From Wocania ichthyoenteri Th78 (GTDB lineage Bacteria > Bacteroidota > Bacteroidia > Flavobacteriales > Flavobacteriaceae): a DNA stretch of 64,000 nucleotides. Both the position numbers and the translations under genes were made by a program. Positions 1 through 8,692 of the stretch are shown piece after piece. Each line of letters begins with the position of its first letter. Position 1 is the first letter of the stretch. The notes under the pieces were generated by a model. It worked only from the letters and a program-made list of their open reading frames with translations, was not told the origin of the DNA and searched no databases. The stretch lies in the NCBI RefSeq assembly GCF_000789235.1, contig NZ_KN525716.1:588501-652500 (forward strand), written 5' to 3'.

Positions 1-791
1 ATTAGATTTTGCGAGGCTCTTGGTCCTGCTCCCCAATCTATGTATGTTTTAACTAAGTCGTTTGCTGCATCTGTATTTGGTCTTGTTTTACCAACCATAG
101 TTACGGCATATTCAACAACATTATCGGCAACAGGCATACGTCGAATAAGCTGTTGAAAATCTATAATTTGCTGTGCAGAAAACAGAGCATTTACTTCAAC
201 TTGCTTGTCGGTAGTCGTTGTTTTTACTACTTGAACTTCCTCCTCAAAAGATGGATACCCCAAGTTAATAGCAAACATAAAACGGTCTAATTGTGCCTCT
301 GGTAACGGATACGTCCCTTCTTGCTCAATAGGGTTTTGTGTGGCTAAAACAAAATACGGTAAACTTAATTTATAATGATGTCCAGCTACTGTCACCGCAC
401 GTTCTTGCATCGCTTCTAATAAAGCTGCTTGGGTTTTTGGTGGTGTTCTGTTAATCTCGTCTGCTAAAATTATATTTGCAAAAATAGGGCCTTTTATAAA
501 TTTAAAATGTCGGTCTTCATCTAAGATTTCGCTACCAAGAATATCACTTGGCATTAAATCTGGAGTAAATTGAATACGCTTAAAATCGAGACCTAAGGCT
601 TGTGCAATGGTATTTACCATTAATGTTTTTGCTAAACCCGGAACACCAATAAGTAAGGAGTGACCGCCAGAAAAAATAGAAATTAAAATTTGATTTACAA
701 CCTCATCTTGACCAACAATAACTTTGGCTATTTCGGTTTTTAAATCTTTATATCGCTTTACAAATTGTTCTACGGCAGCTACATCCGACAT
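1..791 (-). CDS. MoxR-family AAA+ ATPase, 3' end cut by window edge
   Basis: The first 263 residues are present and the C-terminus lies outside the window. The protein starts MSDVAAVEQF. It shows a Walker A loop in GVPGLAKTL (about residues 50-58), a Walker B LADEI, and a sensor-like ATQNP, which together define the MoxR branch of AAA+ ATPases. Such proteins act as cytoplasmic chaperones, usually with VWA-domain partners. In Bacteroidota the gene normally heads a run of DUF58 and Bat genes, expected beyond coordinate 1. It begins only 4 bp after the stop of the upstream isomerase gene, so it is probably co-transcribed with the three folding-factor genes at 796-5023. The family call is firm; the substrate is unknown. 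Confidence 0.93.
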   Translation of the reverse strand, partial: MSDVAAVEQFVKRYKDLKTEIAKVIVGQDEVVNQILISIFSGGHSLLIGVPGLAKTLMVNTIAQALGLDFKRIQFTPDLMPSDILGSEILDEDRHFKFIKGPIFANIILADEINRTPPKTQAALLEAMQERAVTVAGHHYKLSLPYFVLATQNPIEQEGTYPLPEAQLDRFMFAINLGYPSFEEEVQVVKTTTTDKQVEVNALFSAQQIIDFQQLIRRMPVADNVVEYAVTMVGKTRPNTDAANDLVKTYIDWGAGPRASQNL

Positions 792-795
792 ATAT

Positions 796-2250
796 TTATT
801 GTTTTAACCAGTTACTAGAAAAATCGCAATCTCTATGTTTTCCGCTAACTTTAATATAAGTATCTAATATTTTTTCTTTTTGCCATTTTTCTATAGCAAT
901 AACTCTTTTTTCGTTTAGAGCTTGCTCTTTTATTTTTAAATAATCACGTGCATAATCAGCTTCATGCTCATTAATTCTATCTGTAACCATTAAAATTTTA
1001 AATTTAACTGTTCCTCTTCTATCCTCTTCTTTTAATACTAAACTTACTTCATTATCTTTTAAATTTTGAATCTGAGCATATAATTCAGGATCCATTCTGG
1101 TTAACTCAAAATTATAATCTTGTGTTTGCGGATTAATTAATTGTCCGCCATCAAACTTTGTCTCTTTTTCGTCACTCGATTCTCTTGCTGCTTCTGCAAA
1201 AGCAATATCGCCATCAACAATACTTTGTCTCACTTTTTCCAAGCGTTCTTTGGCTTCTTTAATAGCATCATCTGAAACTTTAGGAATTAATAAAATATGA
1301 CTTATATCATATTGTTGTCCTCTAATTTTTTCAAGTTTAATAATATGGAATCCAAATTCTGTTTCAAAAGGATCTGATATTTCCCCTTCTTGTAACGAAA
1401 AAGCAACATCTCTAAACTCTTTAACCATTCTAGGTTTTTTTCTATCTAAAGTATAGATATAACTTGACTCTTTCATTCCAGGATCTTGACCATACAAAAC
1501 CACTTTTGACCTAAAACTAGCTCCATTTTCTACAACATCTGCTTTAAAACCTTTTAAACGATCAATTATTTTTTGTTTTTCATCTTCAGATACTTCTGGT
1601 GCTGCTACAATTTGTGCAACCTTAAGCTCTGTACCAAATGTAGGTCTTTCGTCTTCTGGAATTTTATTAAAAAATATTCTAACTTCATCCGGAGTAATAT
1701 CTACATCTTCAACAATTTTAGCTTGCATTTTTGAAGCTAATTGATTGTTTTTTATAATCTCAAATATTTCGTCTCTGTAGCTTTTTTCATCTTCTTTTTT
1801 ATGAATTTCCAAAAGTTTTTCCATTGAACCTCCAGTTTGTTGTAAAAACTGTTGTATTGTATAATCTACTTGTTGAAGAATTTCTGCACTAGACACTTGA
1901 ATACTATCTTGAACAGCATGATGTGAGTACAATTTATTTTCTAAAAGTTTACCAAATAACTCACATGGCTTTATTACATTAATATCTACACCTTGAACTT
2001 CTAATTGTTTATATTCTTTATCTAAATCAGATTCTAAAACAATATAATCGCCTACTACAGCTGCAACACCATCTACTTTTTTTGCGTTAAAAGTATTTTT
2101 TACTGTATCTGCTTTTTTTACAGTTTCTTTTACTTCATCTTCAATAATCTCTTGCGCAGACATAACATTCACAGTTAGTAAGGTTATGCTTAAAATAAAT
2201 ATATACTTCAAATTAATTATAAATTTCAAATTGTTTGTTTTTAATAGCAT
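796..2250 (-). CDS. SurA-like periplasmic peptidylprolyl isomerase
   Basis: This 484-residue protein is a parvulin-class folding factor for exported and outer-membrane proteins. It has a hydrophobic N-terminus (about residues 10-30) that ends in SAQ, typical of a signal peptidase I site. A SurA-type helical N-domain follows (about 60-180), then two rotamase domains (about 205-312, ending in FGFHIIKLEKI, and about 315-425, starting DISHILLIP). E. coli SurA has the same domain order in 428 residues. The start codon lies 38 bp inside the upstream lipoprotein gene; a later in-frame ATG (residue 30) would remove the signal peptide, so the long form is preferred. It is the third gene of a four-gene operon. 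Client proteins cannot be told from sequence. Confidence 0.9.
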   Translation of the reverse strand: MLLKTNNLKFIINLKYIFILSITLLTVNVMSAQEIIEDEVKETVKKADTVKNTFNAKKVDGVAAVVGDYIVLESDLDKEYKQLEVQGVDINVIKPCELFGKLLENKLYSHHAVQDSIQVSSAEILQQVDYTIQQFLQQTGGSMEKLLEIHKKEDEKSYRDEIFEIIKNNQLASKMQAKIVEDVDITPDEVRIFFNKIPEDERPTFGTELKVAQIVAAPEVSEDEKQKIIDRLKGFKADVVENGASFRSKVVLYGQDPGMKESSYIYTLDRKKPRMVKEFRDVAFSLQEGEISDPFETEFGFHIIKLEKIRGQQYDISHILLIPKVSDDAIKEAKERLEKVRQSIVDGDIAFAEAARESSDEKETKFDGGQLINPQTQDYNFELTRMDPELYAQIQNLKDNEVSLVLKEEDRRGTVKFKILMVTDRINEHEADYARDYLKIKEQALNEKRVIAIEKWQKEKILDTYIKVSGKHRDCDFSSNWLKQ

Positions 2251-3067
2251 CTTTTGTAATATCTTTTTCTAATTCTCTAATAAGTTCTAACTTCCTTTTA
2301 TTAATAACTATTTGCTTAATTGTTGGCTTAACATATTCCAACGGTGCGGTTTCGTTACGCAACAAAACATTATTAATTTGCATCAAATATACTCCTAATG
2401 AATCTTTGAGTTGTAAAAAATTAGATTTTTTTAACAGTTCATCTTTATTTTCTGGATTTACTACTGAAATTTTATCCATTACCTGACTTACTTTTATCCA
2501 AATTGAATCATTTAATGAAAAAGATTTAAACTGAATAGAGATAGAATCTAACTCTTTTTTATCCTTTAAATTAAAGCGTTGAAACTTCTCTTTTATAGCT
2601 TTAAAGTTGATTATATTTTCATCTACATGCACATAACGAAACTTAATAAGCTCTTCATTTAATTTAAAGGCTTCTTTATTATTTTCATAATACGTTTCAG
2701 CCTCATCATTAGCTAATGTAGTATCGATGTTTTTTTTTACTAAGGCTTCAATATAGGCTTTAGTATACAAATCGTTTTTATATTGCTCTATTAACTTATT
2801 AAATGTTGCTTGTTTTTCTTCACTCAAATTTAGCATAGCACCATCTACAAACAATTGTTGTGTTGCCCAGCGATTAATGGAATTTTGAACTAATAAAACA
2901 CTATCCTCTTTTGTGGTAGCATCTGTGATTAAGTCTTTTATATCGTCATCATACAAATAGGCTTCGTTAACCCTTGCAATTGGAATTCTATCGTCTGCCT
3001 TTTTAAAAAAAGAGCACGATGTAGTTATAATGACTACTATTAAAAATATGAGGGTTTTAAATTTCAA
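2213..3067 (-). CDS. Lipoprotein related to SurA N-domain, no rotamase domain
   Basis: The 284-residue product has a clear lipoprotein signal: a hydrophobic stretch ending in TTSC, with the acylated Cys at about residue 18. The rest is charged and helical, with a stretch (about 28-110) whose layout resembles the SurA/PrsA N-terminal chaperone domain. No parvulin domain is visible (no FGYHI-type ending). It sits between two true parvulin-type genes, 3 bp after the stop of one and overlapping the other by 38 bp. I infer a membrane-anchored, non-catalytic partner in outer-membrane protein folding. Databases often label such proteins simply as peptidylprolyl isomerase-like or hypothetical; the catalytic label would be wrong on this sequence. 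Confidence 0.75.
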   Translation of the reverse strand: MKFKTLIFLIVVIITTSCSFFKKADDRIPIARVNEAYLYDDDIKDLITDATTKEDSVLLVQNSINRWATQQLFVDGAMLNLSEEKQATFNKLIEQYKNDLYTKAYIEALVKKNIDTTLANDEAETYYENNKEAFKLNEELIKFRYVHVDENIINFKAIKEKFQRFNLKDKKELDSISIQFKSFSLNDSIWIKVSQVMDKISVVNPENKDELLKKSNFLQLKDSLGVYLMQINNVLLRNETAPLEYVKPTIKQIVINKRKLELIRELEKDITKDAIKNKQFEIYN

Positions 3068-3070
3068 AGA

Positions 3071-5023
3071 TTAATTTTTAATTTGATTTTTTACTTTACT
3101 TAGTACGCTTTGGTTAACAACTACTTTATATTTTTCTTTTAGTTGCTTTACCCAGTTTTCTTCTTTATAAGTTTGATAATCGCTTATAATTAAACCTTGA
3201 GCTTCTTCAAAAGTTTTTAGTTTTTTTGGTAGAACTGCTTTTACTTTAGCAACTATAAAAGCTTTATTGTGTTTATAAATTTTAGAAATGCCTTTTGAAA
3301 ATTCAAAATTATCAGGGAGCGCTTGATGAGTAGCATCCATAATACCAGATGTAAAAACCACATGCACTTCACCATTATTATTTACAAGGTTTTTTATGTT
3401 TTCTAAATCCATATTTTGCTCTAATAATTCAGCTACCTTTTTTAAGACTCTTTGTTTCGTAGATGATGCAACAATGGCATCAATACGCTTTGGCAACATG
3501 TATTTTTCTTTATTGGAATTGTAGTAGTTCTGAGTTTTTAAAGAATCTGATTTAGCTGTATTCCAAATAGTAGTTTCCATTAAATCGAAGAGCAGCAAAC
3601 CATCTCTATACTCATTTACAATATGAGCGAATTCTTCATTTTCTTCTTCTAAATGGTTTTCTTGATATTGTATTAATCGTGTATTTAAAAAAGTATTATA
3701 CTTTTCTGAAACAATGGTTTCAAATGTAGATTTAGAATTAGTTCCGCGTTGTGTTTTCTCCAAATAAACTCCAAAATCTTTAAATGAGAATTGTTGGTTT
3801 CCTATTTTGATTAAAGGTGAATCGCCTTTAAAATCTTCAGGAAGTTTCCAAGTATTTTTATAATAATCATCATTTAATATAGAAACGAAATATTCTAAAG
3901 CTGGTTGCTCATCGCTAATATTATATTTAGCTTTAAGTTTAATTGTTAATGCCTCGTCAATTAATTTAGAACGCTCGTCGCGTTTTACTTTAGCTTCTAA
4001 CTCAGATTTTATGTCTGAAAACGGAGGTGCTAATTTTTTAGCATGTAATTTAACAATATGCCAGCCGTATTTAGTTTTAAAAGGCTCAGATACATCATTA
4101 ATGTTTTCTAAATTAAAAGCAACATCTTCAAACTCAGGCGAACTTAATTGTCCGCTAGAAAAAGACGATAACAAACCTCCTTTTAATGCCGAATTTTTAT
4201 CATCAGAAAATTGTTTAGCCAAGGCATCAAAATCTTCGCCTTGGTTTAGTTTTTTATAAATATCTCGTATTCTAGCTTCTGACTTTTCACCTAACGTGTC
4301 GTTTTGTTTAATAGCAACCATAATATGCGCTACAGTACGCTCGCCTCTAGATTTACGCTTATCTATAACTTTAACAATATGATAGCCAAAGCGTGTTCTA
4401 AAAGGTTGAGATATATCGCCAACATTAGTGTTAAACGCTTCGTTTTCGAATTTATAAACCATTCTAAAACCAGAGAAATAGCCTAATTCTTCGCCAAAAA
4501 CAGATTTACCATTGTGCACTTCTTTTCTAACTTTTTCGAAACCTTCAGTTAGAGCTCTATCTCTTAACTTACCAATGGTATTAAACGCCACCAATGTATC
4601 TTGCGGATTTGCATTTTCAGGTATTTTAATTAAAATATGATTTGCTTTTATTTCATAAGATACTCTTTCGTATGCTTCTTCAACCAGCTCATCTGTTACT
4701 TTATTATCATAAATAAAATTTTTGGCTAGTTGCTTTTTGTACGTATTTAATTCTCTTAAATATGATGGCTTTTTATCAAGCTCTAAAACTTGCGCTTCTT
4801 TTAACTTTAATTTATATGTAGTGAAAAGCGATAAATATTCATCTACATCTTTTTGAGACTCATCTTGAACCAAATCAAGGTTTTTATTATACACTCTTAA
4901 AAATTCTGAAACATAAACTGGCTCATTATCAACTGTAAAAAGCACCTCATTATTATCATCCTGAGCATTGACATGTAGCACAATAGCTGTTAATAGTAAA
5001 ATAATAAAATGTTTTAATTGCAT
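3071..5023 (-). CDS. Two-domain parvulin-type peptidylprolyl isomerase, periplasmic
   Basis: A 650-residue exported isomerase and first gene of the folding operon. The signal peptide ends in VNAQ (about residue 21). Two parvulin domains are easy to see: about 123-226, from IKANHILIKIP to FGYHIVKVIDK, and about 230-333, from VAHIMVAIK to YGWHIVKLHAK. Each has the conserved closing FGYHI/YGWHI strand. About 300 residues of charged, mostly helical sequence follow, longer than in SurA or PrsA; its role is unknown. A well-formed minus-strand promoter lies 26-55 bp upstream of the start, so this gene probably drives the whole run down to the MoxR ATPase. Confidence 0.9.
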   Translation of the reverse strand: MQLKHFIILLLTAIVLHVNAQDDNNEVLFTVDNEPVYVSEFLRVYNKNLDLVQDESQKDVDEYLSLFTTYKLKLKEAQVLELDKKPSYLRELNTYKKQLAKNFIYDNKVTDELVEEAYERVSYEIKANHILIKIPENANPQDTLVAFNTIGKLRDRALTEGFEKVRKEVHNGKSVFGEELGYFSGFRMVYKFENEAFNTNVGDISQPFRTRFGYHIVKVIDKRKSRGERTVAHIMVAIKQNDTLGEKSEARIRDIYKKLNQGEDFDALAKQFSDDKNSALKGGLLSSFSSGQLSSPEFEDVAFNLENINDVSEPFKTKYGWHIVKLHAKKLAPPFSDIKSELEAKVKRDERSKLIDEALTIKLKAKYNISDEQPALEYFVSILNDDYYKNTWKLPEDFKGDSPLIKIGNQQFSFKDFGVYLEKTQRGTNSKSTFETIVSEKYNTFLNTRLIQYQENHLEEENEEFAHIVNEYRDGLLLFDLMETTIWNTAKSDSLKTQNYYNSNKEKYMLPKRIDAIVASSTKQRVLKKVAELLEQNMDLENIKNLVNNNGEVHVVFTSGIMDATHQALPDNFEFSKGISKIYKHNKAFIVAKVKAVLPKKLKTFEEAQGLIISDYQTYKEENWVKQLKEKYKVVVNQSVLSKVKNQIKN

Positions 5024-5048
5024 GTAGAAAAAATTATTCAGATGGATA

Positions 5049-5078
5049 CAAAAATAGTAATATAAACCTATAATACAA
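5049..5078 (-). promoter_or_regulatory. Promoter of the isomerase-moxR operon
   Basis: On the minus strand there is a TTG (5078-5076), a 19-nt spacer and TATTTTTG (5056-5049). This is the Bacteroidota housekeeping sigma consensus (TTG, 17-23 nt, TAnnTTTG). It is 26 bp upstream of the ATG at 5023. Confidence 0.7.
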
Positions 5079-5169
5079 GTTGCTTTAACAAACGTTTAAA
5101 AAGTAAAAATATTACCCCTATTTATATAATATATCTTTACTTTTAACATCCATTTTAATTAAATAAATA

Positions 5170-5406
5170 ATGCGCAAACTAAAACTAATTTGGGATTTTC
5201 GTGGTCCGGATGCTTTAAAAATTGCTGAACATCATGAGATCCATTTAAAAGATTATGTTAAATTAGAAAAATTAAATCTAAAAATTACTGGTTTTGAACC
5301 TATTACAGATTTACACGCCATTGCTTTTATGATTGTTACAGAAGATAATATGAAACCTATTAGAGATGCTTTAAAACCACATCGTGGACAAGTTTATATG
5401 AAATAA
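5170..5406 (+). CDS. Conserved small hypothetical protein
   Basis: A 78-residue soluble protein, MRKLKLIWDF..., with no signal peptide or membrane segment. I recognise it only as the type of small alpha/beta protein common next to folding genes in flavobacteria. It is rich in Lys/His and has a central LKITGFEPIT segment, but no catalytic motif can be named. It is divergent from the isomerase operon, with about 146 bp between the two starts, and stands alone. A small inverted repeat (CTTTAC/GTAAAG, 5416-5431) lies just after its stop and could be a weak terminator. Function unknown; the ORF is credible because of its codon use and isolated position. Confidence 0.7.
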   Translation: MRKLKLIWDFRGPDALKIAEHHEIHLKDYVKLEKLNLKITGFEPITDLHAIAFMIVTEDNMKPIRDALKPHRGQVYMK

Positions 5407-5479
5407 AATCTATTTCTTTACTATTGTAAAGTAATTAAACTAGCCTAATATTAAAAAATATTCAATATAAAAATAACCC

Positions 5480-5513
5480 TTGACACAATACGACACAAAC
5501 CCATATAAATTTG
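5480..5513 (+). promoter_or_regulatory. Promoter of the VOC gene
   Basis: TTG at 5480-5482 and TAAATTTG at 5506-5513, 23 nt apart, which is the upper end of the Bacteroidota spacing range. The ATG at 5546 follows 32 nt later. Confidence 0.55.
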
Positions 5514-5545
5514 CATATAAGTTTAACAATTAAATCAAATTAAAA

Positions 5546-5923
5546 ATGAAAAATGCAATTAGCTGGTTTGAAATTCCGGTAAAAAATTACGAAAGAGCAA
5601 AACAATTTTACACAACCGTAATGGACTCCGAAATCACAGATCACCACATGCCAGAGCAGAATACGAAATATGGTATGTTTCCTTATGATAACGACAACAA
5701 TGGTGTTGGCGGAGGTCTTATTGAAGCCGAAGGGCAAAACCCAACTTCTGATGGTTGCACCCTTTATTTAAATGGCGGTGAAGATTTAAATGTAGCACTT
5801 GAAAAGGTAGAAAATGCAGGTGGAAAAGTATTAATACCAAAAACGGATATTGGCGAAAATGGATTTATGGCTCAGTTTTTAGATACTGAAGGAAACCGTA
5901 TTGCACTACACTCTTTTATGTAG
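5546..5923 (+). CDS. VOC-superfamily (glyoxalase/bleomycin-resistance fold) protein
   Basis: 125 residues with the paired beta-alpha-beta-beta-beta module of the vicinal oxygen chelate superfamily. The first module opens with ISWFEIPVKNYERAKQFY and the second covers LNVALEKVENAGGKV through FMAQFLDTEGNRIALHS, the usual VOC ending. Members include lyases, dioxygenases and binding proteins; the substrate cannot be assigned. The gene lies 60 bp before a WYL-domain regulator in the same direction. This VOC-regulator pairing is common in flavobacteria, so the regulator may control it or both may answer the same signal. Confidence 0.85.
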   Translation: MKNAISWFEIPVKNYERAKQFYTTVMDSEITDHHMPEQNTKYGMFPYDNDNNGVGGGLIEAEGQNPTSDGCTLYLNGGEDLNVALEKVENAGGKVLIPKTDIGENGFMAQFLDTEGNRIALHSFM

Positions 5924-5943
5924 TAATTCTAATTAAAAAACGA

Positions 5944-5976
5944 GATAGTGAATTGTAAAACGGTTCACTATCTTTG
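5944..5976 (+). promoter_or_regulatory. Inverted repeat overlapping a promoter before the WYL regulator
   Basis: A perfect 9-bp inverted repeat, GATAGTGAA (5944-5952) and TTCACTATC (5964-5972), overlaps TATCTTTG (5969-5976), a match to the Bacteroidota -7 element. The chosen ATG is only 7 nt downstream (5984). No TTG lies at the normal distance, so the promoter may need an activator. The position suits an autoregulatory operator; it could also be a weak terminator of the VOC gene, but no T-run follows. Confidence 0.5.
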
Positions 5977-5983
5977 TTATAAT

Positions 5984-6673
5984 ATGTCACAATTAGCAAG
6001 ACTTATATCTATACTTACCCTGTTAAAATCGAAACGACTTTTAACAGCAACTGAACTTTCAAAAAAATACAATGTTAGTATTAGAACCATATACAGAGAT
6101 ATTAGAAAATTGGAAGAAGCTGGTGTGCCTGTTACCACAATTGAAGGTCGTGGATATAGTTTAATGGATCATTATGCGGTTGCTCCAGTTCAGTTTACCG
6201 AAAAGGAAGCCAATGCATTAATCACGGCACAACATATTGCAAATCAATCTAAAGACACTTCTTTTGTAACAGATTTTAATGAGGCATTGACTAAAATAAA
6301 ATCGGTTTTTAAAAGTTCAATTCAGCAAAAAAGCGAGTTGTTAAGTAATAAAATACACGTTTTCAATTGGTCTTACGAAGAATTTTCCAGTAACGCTTTA
6401 TCAGAAATTCAACTTGCTATTACTAATTTAAATTTCATAGAAATTAATTATCGTAAAGCTAATGATCCAAACACCTCATTCAGAAAAATAGAACCTTATG
6501 CTTTTTATTCAACCAATCATAAATGGATATTAATTGCCTGGTGTCATTTGCGCAATCAGTATCGTGCTTTTAGAATTGATAGAATTCAACATTTTAAAAT
6601 ATTACAAGAAACTTTTGATGACAGAAAATTTAATCTACAAAACTATTTTCTAGATTGCCCTTATGGAAACTAA
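5984..6673 (+). CDS. YafY/DeoR-type transcriptional regulator with WYL domain
   Basis: 229 residues from the ATG at 5984; a GTG 36 bp earlier lies inside the inverted repeat and promoter, so it is rejected. The N-terminus (about 1-55) is a winged helix of the HTH_11 type: LLTATELSKKYNVSIRTIYR followed by a wing ending in IEGRGYSL. The C-terminal part (about 135-210) is a WYL domain, with IEINYRK, RKIEPYAFY and RAFRIDRIQ, the conserved ligand-sensing face. WYL regulators bind nucleic acids or small ligands and act as repressors or activators. It probably regulates the upstream VOC gene or itself. It is followed by the MOSC gene 20 bp later. Confidence 0.88.
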   Translation: MSQLARLISILTLLKSKRLLTATELSKKYNVSIRTIYRDIRKLEEAGVPVTTIEGRGYSLMDHYAVAPVQFTEKEANALITAQHIANQSKDTSFVTDFNEALTKIKSVFKSSIQQKSELLSNKIHVFNWSYEEFSSNALSEIQLAITNLNFIEINYRKANDPNTSFRKIEPYAFYSTNHKWILIAWCHLRNQYRAFRIDRIQHFKILQETFDDRKFNLQNYFLDCPYGN

Positions 6674-6693
6674 AATTCTTTACTTTTAAGTAC

Positions 6694-7329
6694 ATGAAAA
6701 TCACCTCAACAAACATAGCAAAACCAACTACCATTATTTGGAATGGTAAAAAAGTAAATACAGGCATATACAAAACACCAATAAACGAACCCGTTTATTT
6801 AGGAAAAGAAGCCGTAAAAAATGATGAGATTTCAGATAGAAAAGTGCATGGTGGCATTTATAAAGCCTGCTATTTGTTTTCAGAAAATCATTATGAATAT
6901 TGGAAAGCTTTATACCCAAATTTAGATTGGAATTATGGCATGTTTGGAGAAAATTTAACCGTAAAAAATTTAGATGAAACCGAAATTTTTATTGGTGATA
7001 TTTATAAAGTAGGAAAAGCCTTAGTACAAATAACACAACCTAGACAACCTTGTTTTAAATTTGGTGTAAAATTTGGAACACAACATGTTTTAAAACAATT
7101 TATAAATCATGGTTTTCCAGGAACTTATACTCGTGTTTTAGAAGAAGGACTAGTAACTAATGGAGATGTATTTAAACTTATAGAACAAACAAATAACAGT
7201 TTAACAACTGCACAACTTTTTAACTTGCTATATGCTAAAGAAAAAGATCAAGCGCTTTTAAATTTAGCTATTAAAAATGAAGCTTTGCCACTTAGAAAAA
7301 GGAAAAAGTTAGAAGCTTTTATAAAATAA
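6694..7329 (+). CDS. MOSC-domain protein (YiiM-like)
   Basis: 211 residues counted from the ATG at 6694; an upstream start at 6655 would overlap the regulator gene. The MOSC core runs from about residue 40 to 150 and includes DRKVHGGIYKACYLF, then FGENLTV, then the PRQPCFKFG segment whose conserved Cys is the sulfur- or molybdenum-cofactor-linked residue of the family. The C-terminal extension (about 155-211) is helical and ends in a lysine-rich tail, as in YiiM. YiiM-type proteins take part in molybdenum-cofactor-dependent N-hydroxylated base detoxification. It is the second gene after the WYL regulator and is probably co-transcribed with it. Confidence 0.85.
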   Translation: MKITSTNIAKPTTIIWNGKKVNTGIYKTPINEPVYLGKEAVKNDEISDRKVHGGIYKACYLFSENHYEYWKALYPNLDWNYGMFGENLTVKNLDETEIFIGDIYKVGKALVQITQPRQPCFKFGVKFGTQHVLKQFINHGFPGTYTRVLEEGLVTNGDVFKLIEQTNNSLTTAQLFNLLYAKEKDQALLNLAIKNEALPLRKRKKLEAFIK

Positions 7330-7347
7330 GTTTGATAATGTTTACTG

Positions 7348-7355
7348 TATCTTTG
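7348..7355 (+). promoter_or_regulatory. -7 element before the DEAD-box helicase
   Basis: TATCTTTG, an exact TAnnTTTG match, 17 nt before the ATG at 7373. The nearest TTG (7332-7334) is only 13 nt away, shorter than usual. Confidence 0.5.
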
Positions 7356-7372
7356 CATCAAACTATTTTTAC

Positions 7373-8614
7373 ATGTCATTTAAAGACTTACAACTTAACA
7401 AACCGCTTTTAAGAGCCATTGCCGAAGCAGGTTACGACAATCCTACTTTAGTACAAGAACGCACTATTCCGCTTGTTTTAGATAAAAAAAATGTGATTAC
7501 TTCTGCACAAACTGGCACAGGAAAGACGGCTGCTTTTGCATTACCCATTTTACAATTATTGTATGATAAACAAGATGCTCCAAAAAAAGGAAAAAAAGTA
7601 AGAGCTCTAATTATAAGTCCAACAAGAGAGTTAGCCATTCAAATTAATGAAAATTTTAAAGTTTATGGCAAAAATACCAATTTACGATCGACAGTAGTTT
7701 ACGGAGGCACGTCTATTGAGCCTCAAAAAGATATCCTAAATAAAGGTGTTGATATTCTTATTGCTACACCAGGGCGATTACTCGATTTACATAAACAAGA
7801 TATTATCAATTTAGATTATATTGAAACCTTAGTTTTAGATGAAGCCGATTTAATGCTCGACATGGGCTTTATTGATGATGTTAAAAAGATTGAGCGTTTA
7901 TGTCCTGAGGAAAAACAGATACTATTGTTTTCGGCGACAATGCCATATAAAGTGGAGCAACTTGCAAATACGATTTTAAAATCTCCAGAGCGCATTGAAG
8001 TGTCTCCAACATCATCAGCTGCTAAAAATGTGAGTCAAGTTTTGTATTATGTCCCAAAACGCAATAAAATTGAATTGTGTTTACATTTATTACGAAATAC
8101 CATAAAAGGCAATATTCTTATTTTTAGACGCACCAAGTTTGGAGTAGATAAATTAGAACAAACGCTTATAAAAAATGGTTATAAAGTTGAAACTATTCAT
8201 GGCGATAAAACTCAAAATTTAAGACAAGATGCTTTAATGAAATTTAAAAATGGCTATATAAATATTTTAATAGCAACCGATGTTGCAGCACGTGGTATTG
8301 ATATTAACGAATTGGATGCTGTTGTAAATTTTGATATGCCAAACGTACCAGAAACTTATGTGCATAGAATTGGACGAACAGGTCGTGCAGGACAAACAGG
8401 CATATCTTATGCATTGTGTTCGGCAGATGAAAAAAGCTATGTACAAACTATTCAGCAATTAATAAATGTTCAAATTCCTATAGAAGAAAATCATCCTTAT
8501 CCGTTAGACCCAAAAGCGAAACCTATTATTCATAAATCTAAAAAAACAGGAAGTAAACATAAAAAAGGACGTAAAAGCGAGGCTTCTAAAAAGAAAAAGA
8601 AACGCTGGTATTAA
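7373..8614 (+). CDS. DEAD-box ATP-dependent RNA helicase (RhlE-like)
   Basis: 413 residues containing the complete helicase core. In order: Q-motif (NPTLVQERTIP), motif I AQTGTGKT, Ia PTRELA, Ib TPGR, II DEAD, III SAT, IV ILIFRRT, V ATDVAARGID and VI HRIGRTGRAG. The last 35 residues are strongly basic (many Lys, ending KKKKKRWY), typical of the RNA-binding tail of RhlE-like proteins that work in ribosome assembly and RNA decay at low temperature. It starts 43 bp after the MOSC stop but has its own -7 box, so it is probably a separate unit. The family assignment is firm; the RhlE subgroup is inferred. Confidence 0.93.
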   Translation: MSFKDLQLNKPLLRAIAEAGYDNPTLVQERTIPLVLDKKNVITSAQTGTGKTAAFALPILQLLYDKQDAPKKGKKVRALIISPTRELAIQINENFKVYGKNTNLRSTVVYGGTSIEPQKDILNKGVDILIATPGRLLDLHKQDIINLDYIETLVLDEADLMLDMGFIDDVKKIERLCPEEKQILLFSATMPYKVEQLANTILKSPERIEVSPTSSAAKNVSQVLYYVPKRNKIELCLHLLRNTIKGNILIFRRTKFGVDKLEQTLIKNGYKVETIHGDKTQNLRQDALMKFKNGYINILIATDVAARGIDINELDAVVNFDMPNVPETYVHRIGRTGRAGQTGISYALCSADEKSYVQTIQQLINVQIPIEENHPYPLDPKAKPIIHKSKKTGSKHKKGRKSEASKKKKKRWY

Positions 8615-8692
8615 TTAAAAAAGAACTAAGACCGCTTTGCTACTAGATATTAGAACAAACACAAAAAACCAATTAATTAAAGACTAATTCGA

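Noticed and set aside
2213..3067. Active peptidylprolyl isomerase
   Set aside because: No parvulin domain is visible; only the N-terminal chaperone-like part and a lipobox remain.
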